Source of the DNA: an uncultured Clostridia bacterium
Lineage (GTDB): Bacteria > Bacillota > Clostridia > Oscillospirales > Ruminococcaceae
Length of the DNA: 64,000 nt
Direction: 5' to 3'
Assembly (NCBI GenBank): GCA_945910815.1
Contig: CAMDZD010000007.1
Span: 33,648-97,647, forward strand
Below, piece by piece: positions 1-7,812 of the stretch (the stretch's first letter is position 1; the number at the start of each line of letters is the position of its first letter). Made by a program: the position numbers and the translations under genes. The notes beneath the pieces are model-generated. The model ran no database searches, had not been told where the DNA came from, and saw only the letters and a program-made list of their open reading frames with translations.

Positions 1-667
1 GCTTGTCAGTCGGAATAATAGGAATACCTCTCCAAAGAATAAATGTACCGCCTGCAATATTAGCAGTTACCGGCGGAACGCCTCTCTTTGTGCATTCTCT
101 CTCAAATGCGGCAATGGCTCTCGGGTGTGCAAGGAAGAAAGAGGGTTCTTTCCATACCTTTGAAATAAGTTCGTCCAAATCATCAGGAGTAGTAGCTCCG
201 TTTCTTGTCTGTATTCTCTGTGAATCAGCAATATTTTTCAGCAGACCGTAATCATCGTTATTTATGAGCTGGCTTTCCTGTCTTTCACGGAGACTCTCTA
301 TTGCAAGTTCGAGCTGTTCCTTTACCTGGTCATAAGGTGAGCTGTAAACGTCTGCTATTGCTGTATTTACGTTGATAATAGTAGAAATGGAATTGAGCTG
401 ATATTCTCTCGGTTCTTCCTCGTATTCTACATATCCTTCCGGAATTATATCCGATTTTTTAGTAGCACTGCAAAGAACGTCAAGAGGAGTTTCGCCCTCT
501 TTTACCTTGTTTACTCTGTAAATACCTGCGTCAAGTCCCTTGAATTCAAGAACCTTTGTCAGCCACTTTGGTGTTATCGCACCGTACTGCGGTCTTGTTT
601 TGGTGACATCTGCAAGATTATATGCCGCCTTTTTTCCCAGTGCAATAATTTTTTCTTCTTTTGCCAT
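1..667 (-). CDS. Family 2A encapsulin shell protein (partial)
   Basis: Shell protein of an encapsulin nanocompartment of the SrpI/MMPI type (HK97 fold, self-assembling). The gene reads off the left edge, so about 222 of the usual 300 or so residues are visible. Family hallmarks seen are TKTRPQYGAITPKWL (residues 22-36), GIYRVNKV, PREYQLNSIST, SSPYDQV, PDDLDELISKVW, PSFFLAHP and WRGIPIIP. No cyclic-nucleotide-binding insertion is visible, which points to family 2A rather than 2B. The ATG at 667 has GGAGG 8 nt upstream. Family 2A shells are known to package a cysteine desulfurase and to store elemental sulfur; no desulfurase gene is in the visible part and it may lie beyond the edge. It is the last visible gene of a cysteine-synthesis operon, which fits a sulfur role. 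The frameshift in the gene before it lets that frame run into this one. Confidence 0.93.
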   Translation of the reverse strand, partial: MAKEEKIIALGKKAAYNLADVTKTRPQYGAITPKWLTKVLEFKGLDAGIYRVNKVKEGETPLDVLCSATKKSDIIPEGYVEYEEEPREYQLNSISTIINVNTAIADVYSSPYDQVKEQLELAIESLRERQESQLINNDDYGLLKNIADSQRIQTRNGATTPDDLDELISKVWKEPSFFLAHPRAIAAFERECTKRGVPPVTANIAGGTFILWRGIPIIPTDK

Positions 668-695
668 GATAGTTTCCTCCAATACTTTGTTTATG

Positions 696-2152
696 TCAAT
701 ACTTAGGGAAAGACGGGTCAACGTCTCTTGCCAAGCATTTGTACCGTCTTTAAGATTGAACATTCTGCCTGTGTATCCTGCTTCTCTGAGAGTATTTACT
801 GCAAGAATACTTCTTTTGCCCTCCTTGCAGATAAACACGGTGTCCACATTGGGGTCAAGCTCATTCTGCCGCCTTGCAAGCTGTCCTATCGGAATAGCCT
901 TTGCGTCAAGGAATTTCACAATGGCTCTTTCATGAGGTTCACGAACATCTATGAGAGTAATTTTTTCGCCCTCGTCAAGACGACGTTTCAGTTCCTTTGC
1001 CTCGATACCCTCGACAGCCTCGTTTTCCTCCTCCTGCTGTTTTATTCCGCAGAAGTCCTTGTAGTCGTATTCCTCCAGTTCTGTAATGGAAGGATTTTTG
1101 CCGCATACCGGACAATCGGGGTCTTTGCAGATTTTCAGCTCACGCCATTTCATATGCCATGAATCGAATGTAACCAGCCGTCCGATAAGAGGTTCACCGC
1201 CGCCTACAATAAGCTTTATTATCTCGTTTGCCTGAATCGTTCCGATAATCCCGGGAAGTACTCCCACAACTCCCCCTGTGGCACATGACGGAACAAGTCC
1301 CGGCGGAGGCGGTGCAGGATACATACAACGGTAGCACGAACCCTCCTTGCCGTAATACACCGTCGCCTGCCCCTCAAACTGATACATAGCCCCGAAAACA
1401 TCAGGCTTTCCCAGTAATACACAGGCATCATTTACAAGGTATCTTGTCTGATAATTGTCGGACGCATCAGCAACCACATCATATTCGCTGATTATGTCAA
1501 GGGCATTTTCCGAAGTCAGAAGATAATTATATGTTTCAACCTTAACCAGCGGATTTATCTGCTTAATACTGTCTTTTGCGGACGCAACCTTTGGTCTGCC
1601 GATATCTCTTGTTCCGTGAATGACCTGTCTTTGCAGATTGGATTCCTCAACCTCGTCAAAATCAATAAAACATATCGTTCCAACGCCGGCAGCAGCAAGA
1701 TACTGTGCAAGAGGTGCGCCAAGTCCTCCTACGCCGACTATCAGAACCTTAGCCGCTTTAAGCTTTTTTTGTCCTTTTACTCCTACTTCTTTCAGCAGCA
1801 GATGACGGGAATACCGCTGTATCTCATCATTGGTAAGCTTCTCACCTTTTCTGTCGCCCAGAACACTGTCTGTCGGCGCACCCCCTGCAATAGCAGGTAT
1901 CAGAATTATTTCATCGCCGTCTTTTACAGCGGTTTCATAGCCCTGTAAATTTTTGATATTGTCCGAATTTACAAATATATTTATAAACGAACGCAGTTTT
2001 CCGGATTCGTCAAAGAGTGCCTTTTTGGTTTACGGATATTCGTCTGAAAGTGAGCTGATAACCTCTCCTACTGTCGTTCCCTCAAGTTCAATCTCTGAGA
2101 GCTGACTGGTGAAGATATGCAATGTTGTAGGAATCAAAACTGTTACTGCCAT
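696..2152 (-). pseudogene. CysO-ThiF/MoeZ-rhodanese fusion with a nonsense codon and a frameshift
   Basis: Three domains are readable. Residues 1-91 form a ThiS/CysO-like sulfur carrier ending IPAIAGG, closely like the C-terminus of M. tuberculosis CysO. Next is an E1-like adenylyltransferase (VGGLGAPLAQYLAAAGVG, SNLQRQVIH, zinc pair CPVCGK), then a rhodanese (LIDVREPHE, active-site loop FICKEGKRS). The role would be to adenylate the carrier and load it with sulfur for CysM. Two lesions are seen. Codon 41 is TAA (2030-2032), where CAA would read Gln. One base is missing near 725-728: shifting frame there yields DVDPSFPKY and a stop at 696-698, the usual end of MoeZ-type rhodanese domains. As written, the shifted frame runs on into the encapsulin gene. 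No ATG lies soon after the TAA. It may be a recent pseudogene or contain two sequence errors. The start codon overlaps the JAMM stop (TAATG). Confidence 0.85.
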
Positions 2153-2595
2153 TATTTCACATCTCCTTTTCTGACTGTGATATACTCACTCTGAAATTTT
2201 TTATAATCATATCCTTTATCAAGTTCCCAGCTTGTACACTCTTCTGTTCTGCCGTTTATGACCGATACGATAATATAGCTGTAAACCGGAAGTGCGTGTG
2301 AATGGTCGTATTCTGACGGAACGGCGGTGCAGTCGGGGTGAGAATGATAAAAACCGATTATATCTGCCTTTATGGAACGTGCTAACTTTTCTGCTTTCAG
2401 CATATCCTCAGGAGTTATCACAAATCTGTGATACTGTTCACTGTCTGCTGTGAAATTGGTACAAGTCAGTATATTTTCAGCGTATTTATCACCGCCGTTT
2501 GTACTTCCGAAAATAAATCCGCAGCACTCATTGGGATACGCTTTTTCTGCCTCCTGCTTTATCTGTGCAAGAAATTTTTCTGAAATATGTACCAT
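2152..2595 (-). CDS. JAMM/MPN+ metalloprotease, Mec-like
   Basis: Zinc peptidase of the JAMM family, 147 residues. The catalytic set is visible: Glu in PNECCG (about residue 23), then HSHPDCTAVPSEYD giving H-x-H plus Ser and Asp. In M. tuberculosis the mec-cysO-cysM operon encodes such an enzyme, which cleaves the cysteine-CysO adduct made by CysM. Here it sits between cysM and the CysO-E1 fusion, the same trio. It could also cut after the internal Gly-Gly of that fusion to free the carrier. It starts directly after the cysM stop, with GGGAGG inside the cysM end. A paralogue lies at 7809-8222. Confidence 0.88.
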   Translation of the reverse strand: MVHISEKFLAQIKQEAEKAYPNECCGFIFGSTNGGDKYAENILTCTNFTADSEQYHRFVITPEDMLKAEKLARSIKADIIGFYHSHPDCTAVPSEYDHSHALPVYSYIIVSVINGRTEECTSWELDKGYDYKKFQSEYITVRKGDVK

Positions 2596-3516
2596 TCAAT
2601 CCTCCCAGACTGTTCCTGAAAGATAACGGTATCCGCCGTCGCAAAGTACCGTCACGATTACTGAATTATCCAGAGCAGTTTCCGCAATTTTCAGTACTGC
2701 CGCAACATTTGCACCTGAGCTTATTCCAACGAACAACCCCTCTTTACGGGCAAGCAGACGAGCAGTTTCGTAAGCTGTTTCAGTGAAAATTTCGATTTTG
2801 CCGTCGGAAATAGTTTCATCAAAAAAACCATTTTTCAGCAGTGCGGAACAGTGTTTCACTCCCTCAATCCCGTGAAAAGGCGAATCAGGAGTCATATTAT
2901 AACATTTTATCTGCGGCTTTACTTTCTTGAATTTTTTTGTATACCCCATAAATGTTCCGGCTGTTCCTGTACCGGCAACAAAATGAGTGATTCTATTTTC
3001 TGTCTGTCTTAAAATTTCTTCCGCTGTACCATAATAATGTGCTTTCCAGTTCTGCACATTGCTGTACTGGTCGGGATAAAAATACTTTTCAGGATTTTCA
3101 GCAACAATTCTCCGGCATTTATAATAAGCACCGTCTATTCCCTCAAGGGAATTTGTTTCTATAATTTCAGCACCGTATGCTTTCATAATTTTTTTGCGTT
3201 CGGGCGTTACATTATCCGGAATTACAAGCTTAACACGGTAACCTAAAACTGCACCTGTCATCGAATATGCGATACCTGTATTTCCGCTTGTTGCATCAAT
3301 TATTATTTTATCCTTTGTCAGAAGTCCCCGTCTTATGCCGTCGGAAATCATTGCAAAAGAAGCTCTGTCCTTTACAGAACCGCTGATATTCATAAATTCG
3401 CCCTTTGCATAAATATGTATATTTTTATTCCGGCAAATATTTTTAAGTTCAAACAACGGTGTATTGCCTATAAAGCTTGTAACATTCAAGTTTGCCACCT
3501 CCCCCGATATATTCAT
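2596..3516 (-). CDS. cysM: Cysteine synthase, CysM type
   Basis: PLP-dependent beta-replacement enzyme of fold type II, 306 residues. The PLP lysine lies in SGSVKDRASF (about residue 50). TSGNTGIA binds the substrate carboxylate and GTGTAGTFMG binds the PLP phosphate. The neighbouring CysO-like carrier and Mec-like protease argue for the thiocarboxylate-dependent O-phosphoserine (or O-acetylserine) route rather than free sulfide, as in the mycobacterial CysM system. First gene of the leftward operon, with its own promoter at 3558-3586. The acceptor substrate cannot be decided by eye. Confidence 0.88.
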   Translation of the reverse strand: MNISGEVANLNVTSFIGNTPLFELKNICRNKNIHIYAKGEFMNISGSVKDRASFAMISDGIRRGLLTKDKIIIDATSGNTGIAYSMTGAVLGYRVKLVIPDNVTPERKKIMKAYGAEIIETNSLEGIDGAYYKCRRIVAENPEKYFYPDQYSNVQNWKAHYYGTAEEILRQTENRITHFVAGTGTAGTFMGYTKKFKKVKPQIKCYNMTPDSPFHGIEGVKHCSALLKNGFFDETISDGKIEIFTETAYETARLLARKEGLFVGISSGANVAAVLKIAETALDNSVIVTVLCDGGYRYLSGTVWED

Positions 3517-3557
3517 ATTATTTCTGTATGAAATGTAGGACTTACTTTGTGATTATT

Positions 3558-3586
3558 ATTATATCCTCAAGCGTGTATAAAGTCAA
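3558..3586 (-). promoter_or_regulatory. Sigma-70 type promoter of the cysM operon
   Basis: On the minus strand TTGACT (3581-3586) and TATAAT (3558-3563) are separated by 17 bp, about 40 bp before the cysM start. An AACGTT-centred palindrome lies 8 bp upstream of the -35 box. Confidence 0.72.
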
Positions 3587-3594
3587 TACAAAAA

Positions 3595-3612
3595 TGTGAA
3601 AACGTTTTCTCA
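3595..3612. promoter_or_regulatory. Operator-like palindrome 1
   Basis: TGTGAAAACGTTTTCTCA, an imperfect palindrome centred on AACGTT. The form resembles LacI-family operators (central CG). It lies next to the -35 box of the cysM promoter. Two related sites follow at about 100-bp intervals. Confidence 0.5.
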
Positions 3613-3698
3613 GAATCATAGTTTTATATATCTTTTTGAACTGAACAAAGCTGTTTTCAGGCTCTGAAAGCATATTTTTACCCTGAAAAATTCAAATC

Positions 3699-3716
3699 TG
3701 TGAAAACGTTGTCACA
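3699..3716. promoter_or_regulatory. Operator-like palindrome 2
   Basis: TGTGAAAACGTTGTCACA: the outer arms TGTGA/TCACA and the core AACGTT are perfectly symmetric. It is the best of the three sites and lies in the middle of the divergent intergenic region, 104 bp from site 1 (centre to centre). Confidence 0.55.
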
Positions 3717-3798
3717 AGAAAAATACGGAAATTTCAGCAGATTTAAAATCATTATCAATTATTTTTCAGAAAAATCATATCATATTTATTATTTTTTA

Positions 3799-3814
3799 TG
3801 ATAACGTTTTCGCA
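3799..3814. promoter_or_regulatory. Operator-like palindrome 3
   Basis: TGATAACGTTTTCGCA, sharing the AACGTT core and the TGNNAACGTTTTC pattern with the other two. It lies 98 bp from site 2 and about 150 bp upstream of the rightward promoter. Confidence 0.45.
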
Positions 3815-3963
3815 AATGCTTTTCCCGAAGTGATAATACACAGATATAATATAGTATAACATTCGGAATATATGCAAAAAAGGCAGTTTTGTGCAATGTG
3901 TATGCTGTCGGAGTGGTTTTAATGCATATTTATGGAAATATATCCAAAAAACACTTAAATACC

Positions 3964-3992
3964 TTGACAAAATTACTTTTGGGGTGTATTAT
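3964..3992 (+). promoter_or_regulatory. Promoter of the metY operon
   Basis: TTGACA (3964-3969) and TATTAT (3987-3992) are 17 bp apart; a TATAAT at 3990-3995 overlaps with 20-bp spacing. A leader of about 120 nt follows before metY. No known riboswitch was recognised in it. Confidence 0.65.
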
Positions 3993-4118
3993 AATATCAT
4001 ATAAACCACATCGAAATAGTATGAATTAAAACTGCATTGCAAAGTTCATGAAAAAATATTATTTCCAGAATAATTTAATCATGCATTTTATAAAACAGAT
4101 ATGAAAGTTGGTGATAAT

Positions 4119-5357
4119 ATGCAGTTTAATACCGCATTACTGCATCAGAATTTCAGCGGTGATGTATATACCGGTTCTACATTAATGCCTGTTTATCAGG
4201 TCAGTGCATTTTCACATGAATCAGCTGAACGGCTTGAAAAAGTATTCAATCAGAAGGCATCAGGTTTCGCCTATACAAGAATAAGCAATCCGACTGTTGA
4301 TTCCTTTGAAAAAAGAATGACAGCTATTGAAAAGGGAATAGGTGCAGTTGCATGTTCTTCCGGAATGTCAGCCGTTGCAATGTCCCTGCTGAATATTTTT
4401 GAATCAGGAGATGAAATAATTGCAGGTTCGGGACTTTTCGGAGGCACTATTGATTTGTTTGAAGATTTCAGAGCCTTTGGAATTACTGCCCATTTTGTGA
4501 ATAATGTAACAGCCGAAACAGTTGAACCTCTTATCAATAAAAAGACAAAAGCTGTTTTTACGGAACTGATTGGCAATCCGAAGCTTGACGTTGTGGATTT
4601 GAATAAGGTTTCTCAGCTTGTTCACGGTTATGGCATACCGCTTATTATTGACAGTACAACAGCAACACCCTATTTAATAAATCCATTTGATTACGGTGCA
4701 GATGTTGTAGTGCATTCTTCTTCAAAGTATATAAACGGCGGAGGAAATTCAATAAGCGGTGTGATTGTTGACAGCGGAAATTTTAAGTGGGAAACAGAAC
4801 GTTACAGAGGTTTTGAACCGTATAAAAAATATGGAAAATTTGCGTATCTTGCTAAACTAAGAAACGGTATCTGGCGTAATTTCGGCTGTTGTCTTTCTCC
4901 GGTTAATGCCTTTATGAATTCAGCCGGAATTGAAACTTTAGGTCTGCGTATGGAAAGACTTTGCGAAAATTCTTTAAAGCTTGCAGAATTTTTTGAAAGT
5001 ACAGACGGTGTTTCCGTAAATTATCCGGCATTAAAGACAAGTCCCTATTATGAACTGGTGCAGAAACAGTTCGGGGGAAAGGGCGGTGCTATCCTTACAC
5101 TCCGTACAGGCAGTAAGGAAAAGGCTTTCAAACTCATAAACAATCTGAAATATGCTACAATTGCGACAAATATCGGCGACGTCAGAACTCTTGTCATTCA
5201 CCCGTCAAGTACGATTTATACGCACAGCTCTGAAGAACAGAAACAAAATGCCGGTGTGTATGATGATACTATACGTATCAGCGTGGGCATTGAAGATGTT
5301 TCAGATTTAATAGAAGATTTTTCACAGGCAATAGAAAAAATAAAGGAGGTAAAATGA
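4119..5357 (+). CDS. metY: O-acetylhomoserine sulfhydrylase (MetY/Cys-Met PLP family)
   Basis: PLP enzyme of the Cys/Met metabolism family (fold type I), about 412 residues. The PLP lysine lies in SSSKYINGGG; other family marks are FAYTRISNPT near the start, SSGMSAVAMS and DSTTATPYL. Expected reaction: O-acetylhomoserine plus a sulfide donor giving homocysteine. In Wolinella succinogenes MetY uses a protein thiocarboxylate (HcyS) made by HcyF and matured by HcyD; all three partners lie downstream here. The ATG at 4119 is preferred because GGTG precedes it at normal distance, although 4101 is also open. A methionine gamma-lyase role cannot be excluded. Confidence 0.85.
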   Translation: MQFNTALLHQNFSGDVYTGSTLMPVYQVSAFSHESAERLEKVFNQKASGFAYTRISNPTVDSFEKRMTAIEKGIGAVACSSGMSAVAMSLLNIFESGDEIIAGSGLFGGTIDLFEDFRAFGITAHFVNNVTAETVEPLINKKTKAVFTELIGNPKLDVVDLNKVSQLVHGYGIPLIIDSTTATPYLINPFDYGADVVVHSSSKYINGGGNSISGVIVDSGNFKWETERYRGFEPYKKYGKFAYLAKLRNGIWRNFGCCLSPVNAFMNSAGIETLGLRMERLCENSLKLAEFFESTDGVSVNYPALKTSPYYELVQKQFGGKGGAILTLRTGSKEKAFKLINNLKYATIATNIGDVRTLVIHPSSTIYTHSSEEQKQNAGVYDDTIRISVGIEDVSDLIEDFSQAIEKIKEVK

Positions 5358-5358
5358 T

Positions 5359-6219
5359 ATGGCAGTAGATTACGCTACACTGAAAAAGGGCGGTTTTATG
5401 CGACAGAAACAGAAAAACTGCTTTTCACTGAGGCTTCGTGTTGTAGGAGGCAATCTCACAGCTGTACAGCTTTCAAAAATTGCGGAAGTTGCGGAAAAAT
5501 TTGGTGACGGTCATGTGCATCTGACTTCACGTCAGAGCGTTGAGATTCCTTTTATAAAGCTTGAACAGATTGACGATGTAAAAAAGGCACTTAAGGAGGG
5601 TGGCGTTGAACCGGGGGTATGCGGTCCGAGAGTCCGTACCGTAACGGCATGTCAGGGAAAGGCAATCTGTCCCAGTGGCTGTATTGATACATACGCTTTA
5701 GCCAAGGAACTGGACGAACGCTATTTTGCAAGGGAACTTCCTCATAAATTCAAGTTCGGAATTACCGGCTGTCAGAATAACTGTCTTAAAGCAGAGGAAA
5801 ACGACCTCGGAATAAAAGGCGGTATTCAGGTAAGCTGGAGGGAAAAGGAATGTATTAAATGCGGTGTATGTGAAAAGGCTTGCAGACAAGGAGCAATTTC
5901 AATTTCAGACGGAATTGTTTCCGTTGATAAAGATAAATGCAATTACTGCGGAAGATGTGTAAAATCCTGTCCGGCAGAATCATGGGATACTGTATATGGT
6001 TATATCGTATCTTTCGGCGGTCTTTTCGGAAATTCAATTCAAAAGGGTGAAACAGTGATACCATTCATTTCAGACAAGGAAAAGCTCCTGAAGATTTGTG
6101 ATACTGCTGTTAAGTTTTTTGAAAAGAATGCAAAAGCCGGAGAACGTTTTAGATTTACCATAGACCGCATAGGAAAAGAAAAATTTATAAAAGAAATAAC
6201 GGAGGCTTACAATGAGTGA
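5359..6219 (+). CDS. Sulfite reductase, siroheme/[4Fe-4S] protein with ferredoxin domain
   Basis: 286 residues. The N-terminal sulfite/nitrite reductase half-domain contains HLTSRQSVEIPF. The siroheme-cluster cysteines lie in CQGKAICPSGC and GCQNNCLKAEEND. After them comes a 2x[4Fe-4S] ferredoxin segment (CIKCGVCEKACRQG and CNYCGRCVKSCPAE). It resembles AsrC and small single-chain clostridial reductases. It should make sulfide from sulfite for the carrier system downstream. It starts 2 nt after the metY stop with GGAGG inside the metY end, and overlaps the next gene by 8 nt. Separate AsrA/AsrB-like electron-donor subunits are not present. Confidence 0.87.
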   Translation: MAVDYATLKKGGFMRQKQKNCFSLRLRVVGGNLTAVQLSKIAEVAEKFGDGHVHLTSRQSVEIPFIKLEQIDDVKKALKEGGVEPGVCGPRVRTVTACQGKAICPSGCIDTYALAKELDERYFARELPHKFKFGITGCQNNCLKAEENDLGIKGGIQVSWREKECIKCGVCEKACRQGAISISDGIVSVDKDKCNYCGRCVKSCPAESWDTVYGYIVSFGGLFGNSIQKGETVIPFISDKEKLLKICDTAVKFFEKNAKAGERFRFTIDRIGKEKFIKEITEAYNE

Positions 6220-6457
6220 TTTTAAAATTGATGACAATGTAGATATTACAGATGTGGTTTGCCCTGTAACTTTTGTAAAGGCAAAAGTTGCCCTCGAGGA
6301 ACTTGATGACGGTCAGATTTTATCAATACGCCTTAATGACGGTGAACCGGTACAGAATGTACCACGCAGTATCAAAGAAGAAGGTCATCAGATTTTAAAG
6401 CTGATTGATAATAATGACGGAACATATCAGCTGATTGTAAAAAAGGTTGGTGATTAA
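6212..6457 (+). CDS. TusA/SirA-like sulfur-transfer protein
   Basis: 81 residues. It keeps the N-terminal family pattern DITDVVCPVTFVKAKVALE, with Cys about residue 17 in the CPxxxxK motif where persulfide forms in TusA proteins. Such proteins are common beside sulfite and sulfur reductases in anaerobes and are thought to hand sulfur to other proteins. It overlaps the reductase end and directly abuts the thioredoxin gene, suggesting coupled translation. Confidence 0.82.
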   Translation: MSDFKIDDNVDITDVVCPVTFVKAKVALEELDDGQILSIRLNDGEPVQNVPRSIKEEGHQILKLIDNNDGTYQLIVKKVGD

Positions 6458-6775
6458 ATGGCAGTCCGTGTAAACAGTGAAAATTTTTCGGAAGAAGTTC
6501 TGAAAGCAGACGGAATTGTACTTGTTGATTTTTATTCTGACAGTTGTATTCCCTGCAAGAAAATATCTCCGGTTCTTTCAGAAGCCGAAGAAGCTTATCC
6601 GGATAAATTAAAGATTGCAAAGGTTAATGTCAATTTTGACAGTGAAATTGCCTTGCAGTATGACGTGCAGGCTACTCCGACTCTGATTTTTTTCAGGGAC
6701 GGCAAAGAGCAGTCACGTCTCAGAGGTTCTGTCGGAAAATCCGAAATCAATGATATAATCAGTTCATTATTATAA
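6458..6775 (+). CDS. Thioredoxin family protein
   Basis: 105 residues, close to the classical thioredoxin length. The active site is DSCIPCKK (CIPC instead of CGPC), followed by the cis-Pro region ATPTLIFF. The position inside a sulfite-reduction and thiocarboxylate operon suggests it reduces persulfides or supplies electrons there rather than acting as the general thioredoxin. This role is inferred from context. Confidence 0.88.
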   Translation: MAVRVNSENFSEEVLKADGIVLVDFYSDSCIPCKKISPVLSEAEEAYPDKLKIAKVNVNFDSEIALQYDVQATPTLIFFRDGKEQSRLRGSVGKSEINDIISSLL

Positions 6776-6793
6776 AAAAGGAGAAATAAATTT

Positions 6794-7000
6794 ATGAATA
6801 TTACAGTTTCAGGCGTAAAAAAAGAAGTTTCAGACGGTCTTACCGTCGAACAGCTGATTGTCAGTGAAAAAGTAGAAACACCTCAGTATGTAACAGTAAC
6901 TATTAACGATGAATTTGTAGAAAGCGGTTCATTTAAAAACACTGTTCTTAAAGACGGTGACGCAGTAGAATTTCTTTACTTTATGGGAGGCGGTCAGTAA
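6794..7000 (+). CDS. ThiS/HcyS-like sulfur carrier with a C-terminal extra residue
   Basis: 68-residue ubiquitin-fold carrier of the ThiS family. The C-terminus is FLYFMGGGQ, so one Gln follows the Gly-Gly that must be exposed before adenylation. In Wolinella the homologous HcyS precursor also has one extra residue, removed by the JAMM protease HcyD; the JAMM gene at 7809-8222 fits that job. GGAG precedes the ATG. The stop overlaps the start of the E1 gene by one base (TAATG). Confidence 0.85.
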   Translation: MNITVSGVKKEVSDGLTVEQLIVSEKVETPQYVTVTINDEFVESGSFKNTVLKDGDAVEFLYFMGGGQ

Positions 7001-7812
7001 TGGCATTTACAAATGAACAGCTTGAACGCTATTCAAGGCATATTATTCTTAAGGAAGTCGGCGTTAAGGGACAGAAAAAGCTTTTAAATGCAAAAGTACT
7101 GATTATCGGTGCCGGCGGTCTCGGAGCTCCGTGTGCTATGTATCTTGCAGCGGCAGGAGTAGGAACTATCGGAATTGCAGATGCAGATGAAGTAGACCTT
7201 TCCAATCTTCAAAGACAGATTATTCACGCTACTAAAGACGTAGGAAAAGCAAAAGTACAGTCCGCAAAGGAAACTATGGAAGCTATGAATCCCGATGTCA
7301 AAGTTAATACTTATCATACATTTGTAACAAGCGAAAACATAATGGATTTAATCAGTGATTATGATTTCATAATTGACGGAACTGACAATTTTCCGGCAAA
7401 GTTTCTTATTAACGATGCCTGCGTTATGGCAAAGAAGCCTTTCTCTCATGCCGGAATAATAAGATTTCAGGGACAGCTGATGACTTATGTTCCCGGAAAA
7501 GGCCCATGCTATCGTTGTGTGTTTAAAAATCCGCCTCCGAAAGATGCTGTACCTACCTGTAAGCAAGCCGGTGTTATAGGAGCTATGGGCGGTGTTATCG
7601 GAAGTCTGCAGGCTATGGAGGCTGTAAAATATATTGTCGGTATCGGAGAACTTCTGACCGGCTGGTTGCTTACATATGATGCTTTGAAAATGGAATTCCG
7701 CAAGGTAAAACTTCCGTCAAATACGGAAAACTGTCCTGTATGCGGTAAAAATCCTTCAATTACAAAGCTTATTGATTATGAGCAGGCAGAATGTGACGGT
7801 GCTGTGCTATGA
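7000..7812 (+). CDS. E1-like carrier-activating enzyme (ThiF/MoeB/HcyF type)
   Basis: 270 residues. The nucleotide-binding loop is GAGGLGAPCAMYLA (about 38-51), followed by DLSNLQRQIIH. Two zinc Cys pairs are YRCVFKNPPP/C and NCPVCGK. Expected reaction: C-terminal adenylation of the carrier encoded just upstream. Unlike its paralogue at 696-2152 it has no carrier or rhodanese domain. The middle of the two proteins is strongly alike, which suggests ancient duplication. Ends with an ATGA overlap with the JAMM gene. Confidence 0.87.
   Translation: MAFTNEQLERYSRHIILKEVGVKGQKKLLNAKVLIIGAGGLGAPCAMYLAAAGVGTIGIADADEVDLSNLQRQIIHATKDVGKAKVQSAKETMEAMNPDVKVNTYHTFVTSENIMDLISDYDFIIDGTDNFPAKFLINDACVMAKKPFSHAGIIRFQGQLMTYVPGKGPCYRCVFKNPPPKDAVPTCKQAGVIGAMGGVIGSLQAMEAVKYIVGIGELLTGWLLTYDALKMEFRKVKLPSNTENCPVCGKNPSITKLIDYEQAECDGAVL

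Noticed and set aside
2030..2032. Stop codon read as a recoded amino acid
   Set aside because: The codon is TAA, not TGA or TAG, no recoding signal is seen, and TAA is used as a normal stop by many genes here.
3755..3970. 71-codon minus-strand frame in the divergent intergenic region
   Set aside because: It overlaps operator site 3 and the rightward promoter, has no ribosome site and is AT-run derived.
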